A stretch of DNA of 64,000 nt from Norana najaformis. Taxonomy: Eukaryota > Annelida > Clitellata > Crassiclitellata > Hormogastridae. The stretch is taken from assembly GCA_964023275.1 (NCBI GenBank), contig OZ029918.1:17960361-18024360 (forward strand), read 5' to 3'. The notes beneath the pieces are model-generated. The model did no database searches, had not been told where the DNA came from, and worked only from the letters and a program-made list of their open reading frames with translations. Of this stretch, positions 40,820-51,656 are shown in pieces (within the stretch, counting starts at the first letter, position 1; the number at the start of each line of letters is the position of its first letter). Both the position numbers and the translations under genes were made by a program.

Positions 40820-42400
40820 TAAATACCTTCTTCTTCAAGTTCTCTGTCCCCGGGCTGTTTCGAACGTCCAATAGCACCATTCCTGATGTTGTTGGGACTC
40901 CTCCTTCAGTTTACCATCTTTTTCCACCATCGTCCAGTCTAGTAGCATTTGTCTAGCATTTCCTTTTCTTTTCTTCCATTCTCCCCTCTTTGATATTTCT
41001 CAGAAGGAAATCACCTCTCAGTATGTGTCCAATCTATTTCCTCTGTCTTGTCCTTGTTGCCATCAAAGATCTTTTCTTCTCCACCTCTTGAAGCACCTCT
41101 TTGCTTGTTTTATGCTCTGTCAGCTAACCTTCTCCATCCTGCATCATACCCATTAACTCAACAGCTCCAGTCTTCTGAAGTCTTCTTTTCTGATGGTCCA
41201 TGTTTTCGATCCATATAAGACCATGCTCCATATCAATGTTTTAACCATTCTTTTCTTTAGGTCCCCATTCAGTCCTCTCATTAAGTTTTTCCTCTTCATA
41301 AAAGTGTCTTTTCCCATCGATATCCTTTTTATTTTGTTATGACATTTTGCGTCTGTTGTAATCATAAGTAGCAGAACTGCCTGCCCTGTTCCAACTGAAC
41401 ATGATTTGCTATTATTCTTGCTGTTGTTTCTTCTTTTCTGTTTATCTTCATCACATTTGTCTCTTTTATGTTTATTTTCATACCATATTCTGTTGAAATT
41501 AGGTTCAGGTGGTCCATCGTCTTTTGTAGACCTTCTTGTTTATTTGCCTGCATTGCCTGGTCATATGCAAATCTCAGCACCTTCACCAGTCTTCCTCCTA
41601 CTTTTATTCCCTCTTCCATATTTTCTAGTGCCTCTCATATAAGTTCTTCAATACAGATGTTAAACAGTAGTGGTGATAGTGGGCATCCTTGTCTTACTCT
41701 TCTAACAATTGTTCCCGGTTCCGAATATTTGCCTTCTAGTCTTATTCTAACCTGGCCCATATACATATTTCCAATGAGTCTTCTATCTTACAGTCAATTG
41801 CCAGTTTCCTGAGTGCATGCATAAGTTTTTTCCAGTCTACTCTGTCATATGCCTTCTCATAGTCCATAAAACATACATAAACATCTTGATCATGTTTAAA
41901 GCTTCTGTCTGTCATTACCCTTAGTGCTCCAATGGCATCGCTTGTACCTCTACCCTTCCTGAATCTGAACTGGTCTTCTCCAAAATACTCGGTCCCTTCT
42001 GTCTTGGATTGTACTCTTTTTATGATGATCTTTAGTATAATCTTGGAAGCATACGCAAGTAGGCTGATTGTTTGTTGATCAATGCAAGTCATTGCATTGT
42101 TCTTATTTTTCATCGGGATCATGATGGAATGTAAGAAGTTCTGCGGCCATACCCCAGTGTTGTATATGTCCTGGCACAGCCACTGCTTTCCCCCCAAATT
42201 TTTGAGTATCTCTGCCGGGATGTTGTGAATTCCCCCACCTTGTTATTTTTCATTTCATTGATGGCTGCCAGTACCTCACTTTCAGCACATCTGGTCCTAC
42301 ATCCTCCCCATCCTCCAGGGGGGAGTCCTGATTAAGATGTTCTCGCTCTGGTAGAGGCCCTCTATATATTCAATCTACCATCTTCTGATATCATTGGAGT
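40820..42400 (-). pseudogene. RTE-like LINE, 3' part (RT and post-RT), split by a CR1 insertion
   Basis: On the minus strand, after the CR1 insert, the sequence continues IEYIEGLYQSENI, then HNIPAEILKNLG, then TGVWPQNFLHSIMIPM. Next are EDQFRFRKGRGTSDAIGALR and VCFMDYEKAYDRVDWKKLM. A frameshifted middle and FAYD (the ADD motif altered to AYD) follow, then MKINIKETNVMKI and WSMVLYGSKTWTIRKEDF. The end near 40820 is GAAGAAGAAGGTATTTATTT, like the tail of the LINE at 29745. Several stops and frameshifts are present. Confidence 0.7.
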
Positions 42401-44714
42401 CTTGTAATTGTAATCTGACATTTATAAAGCGCCACTTCAAGAGTAGACTCATCAGAGGCACTCCCGACCCAACCAGTGAGACCACTGTCAAATAATACAG
42501 ACTTCAGGCGCTTGCGAAACTGCAGAAGGGACAAACTGAGGAACTCGAGACGCAGCTCTCGGGAAAGGCGATTCCAGCTATTAGGTCCAACATAGGCAAA
42601 GCTTCGAGACTGAGGTGTAGCAGTGAGCATACAAGGGACAGTCAGGAGTCCAAGGGAGGCTGACCGCAGAGTGCTACGGCCTGGAACCATAGAGACTGAA
42701 ATGCAGTAGCCCCAAAGGTTTGATGGAGCAGAGCCAACGAGACAATTGTGCATTAGGGTTAGGATCTTGAACTGGATATGCTGCTGAATGGGGCAAGTTA
42801 TATGGCCATACCTGAGGGTGCCTCCAGTAAGACGGGCAGCAGCACTGAGAACAGACTGAAGCTTGGAAATATTGGCGAGAGTCCGGCAAAGATAGCGTTA
42901 CCAAAGTCCACCCTGGTGCAGATAAGGGCGTGAATTAGAGTAGCAACGGCATGAAAAGAGAGGGAGCGCGGATGGTACAAAGCTGATGAAGGTGGTAAAA
43001 CCATGAGCGGGAGACATTGTTGACATGATCGGTCAAGGAGAGTTCCTGGTCCTGGACAACCCCAAGATCACGGACTTTGGAACAGGATTGAATGTCCGGA
43101 AACCTCTGGCATAAGGATAAGGTATCGATCTTAGCAAGCTGAGCATGACCACCAAGCCAGATGAACTGGGTCGTACTACAGTTCAATTGGAGGCAATCAA
43201 AGGACATCCAGAGATTAAGGGCAGATGATGAGTCAAGAATCCTCTCAATCAGAGAGGGAGCCACATCCTCTGGGTGTCGTCTGCATACTGATGGACAGCA
43301 ACACCCATGGGAATGAGAACCTGTGCCAGGTTGGCAGTATACAGAATGTAAAAGAGAGGGGCCAGGATAGAACCCTGAGGAAGGCCAAAAGGTATAAGGG
43401 ACCAGTCGGAACATGTGGGACCAAAGATAACAGATTGAGAGCAGTCTAAGAGGTATGACTGAAACCAAAGAAGGGCAGTATCAGTACTGCCAAAAGATTT
43501 TTCTAGACACTCCAAAAGGATAGAGTGATCCACAGTGTCAAAAGCAGCGTTAATATTATAGAGGGCAAGAAGAGTAACCTGTCCACAATCAAAAGCTCCA
43601 AAGACGTCGGCCAGGAGAAGTGTAATAAGTGATTCAGTAGAATGGAACTTCCTAAATCCGGATTGAAGAGGAGGCGTGAGGGAGACTCAAGGTAGTCAAC
43701 CAGTTGGACAGACACACATCTTTCAAGAAGCTTAGAGAGGAAGGAAAGGTTAGAGATAGGTCGGTAGTTAGAGATATCACTGGGGTCAAGAACCTGGCGC
43801 TTGAGAGAGGGAAAGACCACAGCACGTTTGTGAGAAGCTGGGAGTGAACTCTGACCCAGGGAGGTATTACAAAGCAAGTGTAAGAACGGAATTAAGTCAT
43901 CTATAAAAGCCTTGATTAAAAATGGTGGTAATAAGTCCAGTTCACAGGACTTAGCAGGTGACTCCAGCAGGACCCGATGTAGGACGTCCAAAGGCAGAGG
44001 CTTCCATCATGAAAGCCTAAATGACGTAGGAGGAAAGGAAGGAGGAGGAGAACCATCTGTAGATTGGTGGGTCAAGTCGATCTTCCCATGCATGTAGTCA
44101 AGATAGTTGTTCACCATGAACAAAGGCTGGGCCAGAGAGTTAGAAGCAGTAGAACAGCCGAGGACACCGGAGAGTGAAGATCAGAGCCGACGCGGATTGC
44201 TCCTCTCCCGCTCTATCAACGACCAGTATGCCATTTCTTTAGCTCGAAACTCCTGGTGCATTAAGCGAAGATGATTTATCCAGTAGAGATGATCAGCAGG
44301 ATCACATATTTGTCGATATCTTCATTCATGCCACCTGATGTCATGACGTAGAGTGCAGCAGGATTGGTCAAACCAAGTGCCAATGGTCTCCGATGGGCTC
44401 ACTGCGGATGAAGCGGAAGGAGGCCTTCGACGAGGAGGCAAACTGAAGAGTCAAAGAGCTCGTCAGATGAGCGACCAGCGAGGGAGGAGAGGTCCCTGCA
44501 GAGAGGACTATTGTTCAGACCAGCACTGAATGCCTCATGGTCTAAGCTGTTCCAACCATGTACAAGCTGAAGCATGTATGTTGGCTGGGTACATAGAAGA
44601 GGAACCTTGTATAGATGAAGTCCATGATCTGAGAGAGCTGGAGGTTCGACTATGACATCCGAGATGTTACAGTTGTCGCAGTGATGATGACATCAAGCCA
44701 GCCGCCCAGCACAT
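42401..44714 (-). mobile_element. CR1/L2-type LINE, family 1, inserted in the RTE-like LINE
   Basis: A minus-strand copy of the family at 318-3015. It begins at 44714 inside the endonuclease (GGWLDV, matching the other copy) and runs through RT: LLPPFLIKAFIDDLIPFLHL, then NYRPISNLSFLSKLLERCVS, then GLPQGSILAPLFYILYTANL and YADDTQ. The C-terminal domain ends in WNRLSRELRLEFLSLSLLQF, and the 3' end is GGCGCTTTATAAATGTCAGA. Frameshifts split the ORF into at least four pieces. It is bounded by GAGT at 42397-42400 and 44715-44718. Removing the insert and one GAGT lets the RTE-like frame read on (KIYS, then NDIRRW). Confidence 0.85.
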
Positions 44715-44718
44715 GAGT

Positions 44719-45140
44719 AGATCTTAGAATTCTTGTCTTCTACTGCTATTCCACTTCCTCTGGTCAACCCTTTTGTCATCTTCTTCACTTTCCCATACAC
44801 TTGATCATATCTTCCCGTATTTTTGTAATTCTTCCAAATCTTTACATTGCTCTTCTCAACACTTTTCTCTTGCCTTCTCTGTTGTTCTTTGTAGTTTGTT
44901 ATTTTATCTCCTATATTCCTTGTTAGCTTTCTCCATACTCTGATGTTTCCATTTTCACCTCTCTTCCATAGCCTGAAGCATTTCTGTCGTAATCCATGGC
45001 TCTTGAAGGGATGGTCCTTTTGATATCCCACAGTTTCCAGTGTTTCCTTAGTAACAATTTCCTTCAGCCCTTTCCATCTTTTTTCTGTCATAAAATTGTG
45101 CGCTGACAATAATGATACACAGCGATGCACAAACACTACA
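44719..45140 (-). pseudogene. RTE-like LINE, 5' part (endonuclease-RT linker)
   Basis: The minus-strand frame reads RWKGLKEIVTKETLETVGYQ, then YDQVYGKVKKMTKGL, then IAVEDKNSKI, the linker region upstream of RT in this LINE type. It ends where the CR1 insert begins and continues at 42400. The AP endonuclease itself is missing. Confidence 0.65.
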
Positions 45141-45440
45141 CTACAAGGTTGTTACATGCTATTAGAGGCAAGGCTTATACTCTTACTTCACGTGGGGGGG
45201 TTAGATCTGGAAGGTCGTCATCCATTTCTTGCAGGTTTTGTTGGTAGAAATGGATGGACAGCTGGTCTGCACAACCCTCTTAGACATGAAGAAGAGGTGA
45301 AGAAGCCTTACTTTGTTTGCTTAATAGGCATCCTTCACTGTGACACTGCAATCTAATAGAGTGCAGTCAAAATGTACAATTTCCTTTCTTGGATTCCCAT
45401 ATGGGAAGAACAGATCTTTTGTATATGTCAGTATTGTAGT
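45141..45440. other. Unassigned DNA
   Basis: No named element; lies between the minus-strand RTE-like LINE and the start of the plus-strand CR1-type LINE. Confidence 0.35.
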
Positions 45441-46109
45441 CATGTCACAGTTTCCCACAACAACCAGGTTTCAAGTACCTCCCCAACTTTTCTCAAAAAC
45501 TTGTCAGAATTCACACGCACTTTGGCTATAGTCTTGCTTGTTCATTCAGATCTGTTTACTGCACCTGCAAGCACTACAGACGATTTTGCTGAACAGCTCA
45601 AAAGAACTATGTCACTCACACTAGATAAAGTCGCCTCTGTTCACACCTGTTATTGGTGATCTTCTAAACCTATAACAAGGTGGTTTTCCTCAGAAACAAT
45701 AAAGGCTAAGAGAGAACGTCATGGACTAGAGCGAACATGGAAAAGTTCAGACCTAGAAGAGGACAGACAGTGCCACCTCACAAACAAGCTCATAAATTAC
45801 TCTAAGAGCTCATTACTGCAGCCAGCTGAAAAGTGCTTAATCCGCTCACAACCAATGGCGCATCTCCCAGTAATCTTGTGCATTCAAAGGATGCTGTCAT
45901 TTGCCTATGTCAGAACAAGAGAACCTGAAACTATGTCCTGACTTTGCTTAATTTTTGCTGACAAAATTAACAATCTGAAATGTCAGATTGCTCAGTGTAT
46001 TACTTATCTAATTTGGAGTGACTTTCTGCTTGACTCTGACTTCTCTGGTACTGCCTTTAATGACATTCCACCTGTCACATACTTTGAAGTCCTGTCTCTT
46101 CTTAATCAC
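45440..46109 (+). pseudogene. CR1-type LINE (family 3), segment 1: end of endonuclease and linker
   Basis: A frame around 45560-45660 (FAEQLKRTMSLTLDKVASV) is followed by WFSSETIKAKRERHGLERTW in another frame, the linker between endonuclease and RT in CR1-type proteins. From about 45955 the frame FADKINNLKCQI, then PPVTYFEVLSLLNH, leads to the edge of the LTR insertion at 46109. The frame continues at 61450 with IVPKCSPVNFIPTS. Confidence 0.65.
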
Positions 46110-47638
46110 TGTAGACTGAATCTATATATGTTCTCGCTATGTTAATCAATTTTAGTTGATTTTGCTATTGTATGAACTATGCATATAATTGACATGGTTT
46201 TGCGTATGTTAGAATAAGCGTTTGTGTTGACTAACGCGATTACTCACTTAAGATACATGGCCGGCTTAGGGCGTTTAAACTAACCAAAATAGCAAGGCCA
46301 GCATAGGCTCTAAAAATATACTAATTACGGGGAACAATGAATGGGTTTCTGAACCATTTTTACGGGGGATCAACGCGGATGTTGATAGATTGTTTTATTC
46401 GCAATCTGCAAAAGTTTGCGAGTCATTTCGAAGGAGATTTCAAACCGATGCTTCGATTGCCAGCCAATCGGGATTTTACTTGGGGGATTTTCAGCCAATG
46501 GCGGCACGTTGCCATTGGAAGTAGCCAGCCAATAGGGGGGCGCAGTGGACGTAACTCCTTATCATTAGTAAACAAGGAGCAGACGATTCTCTCAACGAAG
46601 GACGCTGAAATCACTGCGAATGTGGGTGAAAGATGCAGACGACACTTTCGGCCAACCGTTTGACGATGTCGATTCGCGGTGAAAACCGTTGAAGAAGTTC
46701 AGTTCACGGCTGGATTTTGGGCAGGAAGGTCCTAGTTACAATTCAGCGTGACTCCGAGAAATAAGTGATCAGTTGCAGACTTGTCAAGTCGAACTGTATT
46801 CTCGATTAATGAGCATACACAGGCTCATGTGTTACGGGTTCTTCACCTGTGTTTCGGTTGCGAACTGACAAAGTGTTCAGCAAAAAACTAACGTCTGGAA
46901 GTTTGGATTAATTCCATGTAATTGCTTCGAAACGGACTTAGCGGCGCGAGTTGAAAGTCTTCGACTCTACTGTGCAACCACATCCCGTCAAGGAACATTC
47001 CTTCGGACGATAACGATCGAATTGCGTGGATTCTCATCCTTGAACAGCAAGGAATTCGCTCCAAATACCTTCTACGAAAGACTCTTATCCAATGGTCTAC
47101 GAGGTATGTCGGCGTGGTGAAAAGAATCGTTTGTGCAGAGACAGCTAGTGGTGAGTGACAATCTTATCCAACTACGTCCATGCAAGCTCACTGCAACCTA
47201 CAGTGAAACTGTTCAGACTTCATCAGAGTCAGTACACAGGGGAAAATGGCCATCCAAGCTTGTGGGTGGGTAGTGTTAAAGATCTAGGCTTGATAAGAAG
47301 CTGGCCTTAATTAAGCATTAATTAAGTCATTGAACTATATATAATACATTGATTGATTTGCAACAATTGACTTTGTTCATTCTTATTCAATCAGACATTG
47401 TAATACAAGATGGTAGTGGAAAGATACGAGCTATTGTAATAACATTACAATTTCCGCTAGATATTGCATGTTGATTCGAGTCTGACATATAATTATCATA
47501 TCAGGAGACAAAACCCCAATTAACATGTATATCTACCTACAGCCTAAACAAGCTTGTAGGTACCATGAGGTAATGTAAAGTGACTGCCATCTATAGTCAC
47601 TAGATCTAGACAAAGGAGCATTTAGAAAGGGGGTTACA
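46110..47638 (+). repeat. Left LTR (LTR1)
   Basis: Starts TGTAGACTGAATC and ends GGGGTTACA. It contains CCAAT boxes at 46464, 46495 and 46529 and an inverted one at 46514. It differs by eye from LTR2 only at 46493 (A; G in LTR2 and LTR3). A 108-codon frame inside (46337-46663) is probably not coding, because it is not kept in the related solo LTR at 20003. Confidence 0.92.
46464..46533 (+). promoter_or_regulatory. CCAAT-box cluster in the LTR
   Basis: CCAAT at 46464-46468, 46495-46499 and 46529-46533 and inverted ATTGG at 46514-46518. The three direct boxes keep almost the same spacing in the diverged solo LTR (20343, 20375, 20409). This suggests NF-Y-type sites in the U3 promoter. It repeats in LTR2 and LTR3. 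Confidence 0.55.
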
Positions 47639-47975
47639 TCTATTTGGGAGCTCGTCGTCCGGGATAGAACTTGCATCTATTTGGAGACCGACTGGGATAG
47701 AACTTGCCTATATTGAGGTCTCATTGTCCACAGACAACTGGGAGTTCGAATTCAGGAATAGAATCCTTGGATTATTCTGGATTGGATGGTTGGTTGAGAA
47801 AACTAAATCATCGGATTTGTATGACGTGTAGAATAAACGTCATTAACAAGTGCATGTGATTGCATAAATACTGAGGTCAAAGCCCAGTAGTTGTAATTGT
47901 TGAGAAGAGTAGAGAATTATATAGTGCCACCAGTGCCTATATTGAATATTAAGGAAACAATCCTTAACATACAGA
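47639..47975 (+). promoter_or_regulatory. Leader with candidate tRNA primer-binding site
   Basis: A stretch TGGGAGCTCGTCGTCCGGGA at 47645-47664 resembles a primer-binding site for tRNA-Pro with a three-base insertion. It lies within an imperfect direct repeat (47637-47673 and 47674-47706). The gag start is at 47976. The same leader occurs at 54542-54878. Confidence 0.45.
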
Positions 47976-50900
47976 ATGGCTGCAGAATTGCAAAAACTTG
48001 TGAAGGTAGCCATGGACCTCGGATATAAGGATGAGGAACTAAGGAGGTATGTTGAACAGAGACAGGAGGAGAAGAAACGACAGGAGGAGAAGGAGATAGA
48101 ACGAGAAGACAAGAGGAGGCAAGAAGCTCTAGAGGACAAGAGGAGGCAAGAAGGGCTCGAGCGAGAGGAAAAGAAAAGACAAGAAGAGCTTGAGCATAAG
48201 AAAAGACAAGAAGAGCTAGAGCATAAGAAAAGGCAAGAAGAGCTTGAACGAGAGAAAAAGCAAGAAGAGCTTGAACGAGAGGAAAGGAGAAGGCAAGAAG
48301 AGAGAGAAGATAAGAGACGTCAAGAAGATCTCGAGATGGAACGGAGTAGGATGGAATATGAATTCAGGCTGCGTGAGTTAGAGGCACGAACAGCAGTTGA
48401 AGTGCAAAGAGCTGAGAGTCGTGAGTCAATACATCAGGAACCAGTGGTAGCTGCAAACAGACCAAACCACAACTCTAAGTTTGTTCGAATGCCAGTTTTC
48501 AGTGAAGACAAAGACTGTCTTGATGCTTATCTACTGAGATTTGAGAGGACATGTCAAGCATTTGAAGTACCAGAAGAGATTTGGGCAATAACCTTAGCCA
48601 GATCGTTAAATGGCAAGGCACTGGAAGTGTACCAGAGACTACCTGTGGAGAGTTCGCAGAACTATGAGGTTCTTAAGCAGGAACTTCTGAAGAGATTCAG
48701 GTTGACAGAAGGAGGATACCGGAAGAAATATAAGCAGAGTCAAATGGAGACAGGAGAGACGCCTCTTCAGTATATTGAAAGACTTAAGAGGTACCTTCAT
48801 CAATGGATGTTGATGGCAGGATTTGAACAGACGTTTGAGGATTTGCAAACGATGTTGTTGAGAGATCAGTTCTTCGTGACCTGCGGAAAAGACCTGAGAG
48901 TATTTCTCAAAGAGAAAGGTAAGCTTAGCTTATCACAGATGGTGGAATGTGCACAGGCCTACTTGGATGCACATGATATGGAACATGGCAAGGGAAATGG
49001 TGGAGAGAAACCTAAGAACCACCAATTTAATAAGTCTGATAAGAAAGGCAATTTCGAAAGTCAGAACAAAGCCCAAGCTAAAGTTCAAACAGGAGGATGG
49101 AATGGAAGCAAGGGTCCATTCAGACAAGAGTTCAAGTCGGGTTGGAACTTCGACAGGAGAACCAAACCTGTTAATAACGAAGGGACTAGTCAACAGGGTT
49201 GTTGGACCTGTGGATCTCTGAACCACAGAAGAAATGCATGTCCCAAGAATAACCGAAGTGACCGAGTTCACACGGTGGCATGTATACACAATGAAAACAC
49301 GATGGCGTGCGAAGAGCATGAACAATCAATACGGAATATTGATGAAACAGAAGTCAAGATTGCCTTCTGTAAATGTCAAAAGACACTGGACAGGAATCAG
49401 TTGTCGAAAAGAGATGAGGTTAAGAAACCTGAAACCAGTGTGGTGAAAGGTAACTTCACTGGGAAGGCTTTAGTCAATGGGAGGTTAGTTGACTGTCTGT
49501 ACGACACAGGGTCAACGTGCTATGTGGTGAAATCTAATTTGGTGAATCCTACGCAGTATACAGGACGTAAAGTGAATTGTAAGCTGGCAGATGGATCATC
49601 AAAACCGTTCAGAACAGCATACATAGATGTCAAAGACATATATTATGTTGGCAGGGTTGAAGCAGTTGTGATGGACAATCCTGTGAGTGACTTAATCATA
49701 GGAGTTGTTACTGGCAAACCCAGATTGGAAAATAAACAAGAGAACAGCGGTCAAACGAGTGATTCAGCTGCACAAGTTTGCCAATTGAGCAATATGATAA
49801 GTGGGCAGAATGCCAATATTTGTTCAGGTCAAGCGAGGGGAGGAGGAAAACCGTTGGCTGTAAGCAGTGTTGAGCCTAGCTGTGGCCAAGGTAATGACGT
49901 AACAGTAAGAAATGACGTCGATGATTTGAATTCGCATGCAATAGCCGACGAAGGTCGAGGTCATTTGATAGCAGCGTGTGAAACACGTGCACAGGTTAAG
50001 CAAAGCCCTGAAATGAAGAAACTGAAATCTTTAAAGATCACTAGTTTACCAGATGTGAAACTTAGTGTGGAAGAAATCAGTAACTTGCAGAAGCTAGATG
50101 AAACTCTGACAAAATGTTGGAAGAGTTTGCACGAGTCTAATTCCAGTGAAGGTAGACGGAATCATGAGTACGAAGTGAAAAAGGGATTGCTGTACAAGCA
50201 TGGCAAAGAGGTAATGAGTAACCAAGTCAGCTATAAGCTAGTGGTACCAAAGACTCTGAGAGACACAGTGATGACAGTTGGACACAATGCCTTGTTGTCA
50301 GCTCACATGGGAGTAAAGAAGACCACGTTGAAAGTCAGTCAAGAGTTTTACTGGCCGGGATTAAATCAGGATGTGAAAAGATTTGTCATGAGTTGTGACT
50401 TATGTCAAAGGTTTGCGGGAAAAGATTCTGTAAGCAGAGCACCATTGGGACATTTGCCACTAATCGATGTTCCATTCAGAATGATCTCTGTGGATTTGAT
50501 CGGACCGATCGAACCTAGATCTAGCAAAAGCAATCGGTATGTGTTGACAATCATTGACATGAGTACCAGATATCCTGAGGCAGTACCGTTGAGAGGGATT
50601 ACCACAGAGGAAGTGGCTGAAGCTCTATTCGAAGTATATTGCCGAATGGGAATTCCTGAGAGGATCCATACAGATCGTGGAAGCCAGTTCACATCTGACA
50701 TGATGGCGGAAGTCAATAAATTGTTATTGATCCGACACACATTAACTAGTCCTTACCATGCCATGGGTAATGGATGTGTCGAGAGGCTTAATGGCACCAT
50801 TAAGACTGCTCTAAAGAAATTGATTGTGGAACAACCCAAGGAATGGGATCGTTTCCTTGCGCCTTTGTTGTTTGCACTGAGAGATGCTGTCCATGAAAGC

Positions 50901-51644
50901 CATGGATTCAGTTCTTTTGAGCTGATGTTCGGGAGGAGTTGTCGAGGAGTTGTGAAAATCCTGAGAGAGTTGTGGACAAAAGAAGAAGTTGATGAGGAAG
51001 TGAAGGATGCATACAACTATGTGTTAGATTTGAGAGAAAGGATTGAGGAGACCTGTAAGATTGCACAAAGCGAAATAGAAAAGTCGCAAAGCAAGAACAA
51101 GAAGTATTATGACAAGAAGTCGAGGATGAGAAAATTTGAGATTGGTGACAAGGTATTTCTGTTGATACCTGTCAAGACCAATAAATTAATGGTTCAGTGG
51201 GAAGGACCGTATGTAATCCAAGATCGAATTGGAGATTATGATTATCGGGTTGAGATAGCACCAGATAAGGTGAAAACGTATCATGTGAACATGCTCAAGA
51301 AATATTATGAGCGTGATGCCGTGAGAGCCAATGATATGATAGAAGAAGAGGAAATGGTGGCATCAGTAGTCACAGTCGTGAGGGATGAATCAGAAGGTGA
51401 GAATGAAGAAGAGTTGTTATCTATGTACAACAGTGTTCAGAAGGAGACATACCGACATGTTGACATTAACCCTGAACTTGAAGGAGTGAAGAGGAAGGAG
51501 TTAGAGGAACTGTTGCATGAGTTCCGTGACATTTTCTCTGATGTGCCTGGAAGGACAGATGTAGTCGAGCATGACATAAAGCTGACTAGTAATGAACCAG
51601 TAAGATCTAAGGCTTATCCGACACCTTATGGTTTACGGAAATAG
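47976..51644 (+). CDS. Gag-protease-integrase polyprotein, first unit
   Basis: 1222 codons. Residues about 20-145 are a charged coiled coil with 9-residue KKRQEELEH-type repeats. About 165-335 is a capsid-like Gag domain of the type related to SCAN (YLLRFERTCQAF, then WAITLARSLNGKALEVYQRL). A CCHC zinc knuckle is at 409-422 (CWTCGSLNHRRNAC). The protease active site DTGS is at 510-513. The integrase HHCC finger is at H770, H777, C807, C810, and the DDE core at D840, D900, E936 (35 residues between the last two). A GPY/F-like region (VQWEGPYVI) lies near 1075. The frame runs on into the start of RT (SKAYPTPYGLRK) and stops at UAG 51642-51644. It acts in cytoplasmic particles and, for integrase, in nuclear insertion. 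The chosen start is the first ATG after the leader. Confidence 0.92.
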   Translation: MAAELQKLVKVAMDLGYKDEELRRYVEQRQEEKKRQEEKEIEREDKRRQEALEDKRRQEGLEREEKKRQEELEHKKRQEELEHKKRQEELEREKKQEELEREERRRQEEREDKRRQEDLEMERSRMEYEFRLRELEARTAVEVQRAESRESIHQEPVVAANRPNHNSKFVRMPVFSEDKDCLDAYLLRFERTCQAFEVPEEIWAITLARSLNGKALEVYQRLPVESSQNYEVLKQELLKRFRLTEGGYRKKYKQSQMETGETPLQYIERLKRYLHQWMLMAGFEQTFEDLQTMLLRDQFFVTCGKDLRVFLKEKGKLSLSQMVECAQAYLDAHDMEHGKGNGGEKPKNHQFNKSDKKGNFESQNKAQAKVQTGGWNGSKGPFRQEFKSGWNFDRRTKPVNNEGTSQQGCWTCGSLNHRRNACPKNNRSDRVHTVACIHNENTMACEEHEQSIRNIDETEVKIAFCKCQKTLDRNQLSKRDEVKKPETSVVKGNFTGKALVNGRLVDCLYDTGSTCYVVKSNLVNPTQYTGRKVNCKLADGSSKPFRTAYIDVKDIYYVGRVEAVVMDNPVSDLIIGVVTGKPRLENKQENSGQTSDSAAQVCQLSNMISGQNANICSGQARGGGKPLAVSSVEPSCGQGNDVTVRNDVDDLNSHAIADEGRGHLIAACETRAQVKQSPEMKKLKSLKITSLPDVKLSVEEISNLQKLDETLTKCWKSLHESNSSEGRRNHEYEVKKGLLYKHGKEVMSNQVSYKLVVPKTLRDTVMTVGHNALLSAHMGVKKTTLKVSQEFYWPGLNQDVKRFVMSCDLCQRFAGKDSVSRAPLGHLPLIDVPFRMISVDLIGPIEPRSSKSNRYVLTIIDMSTRYPEAVPLRGITTEEVAEALFEVYCRMGIPERIHTDRGSQFTSDMMAEVNKLLLIRHTLTSPYHAMGNGCVERLNGTIKTALKKLIVEQPKEWDRFLAPLLFALRDAVHESHGFSSFELMFGRSCRGVVKILRELWTKEEVDEEVKDAYNYVLDLRERIEETCKIAQSEIEKSQSKNKKYYDKKSRMRKFEIGDKVFLLIPVKTNKLMVQWEGPYVIQDRIGDYDYRVEIAPDKVKTYHVNMLKKYYERDAVRANDMIEEEEMVASVVTVVRDESEGENEEELLSMYNSVQKETYRHVDINPELEGVKRKELEELLHEFRDIFSDVPGRTDVVEHDIKLTSNEPVRSKAYPTPYGLRK

Positions 51645-51656
51645 GTAGACCAGGAG

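Noticed and set aside
46337-46663. 108-codon open frame repeated in all three LTRs
   Set aside because: It resembles no known protein, and the corresponding region of the diverged solo LTR at 20003 has no equivalent frame. The LTRs are nearly identical to each other, so repetition is not evidence of selection.
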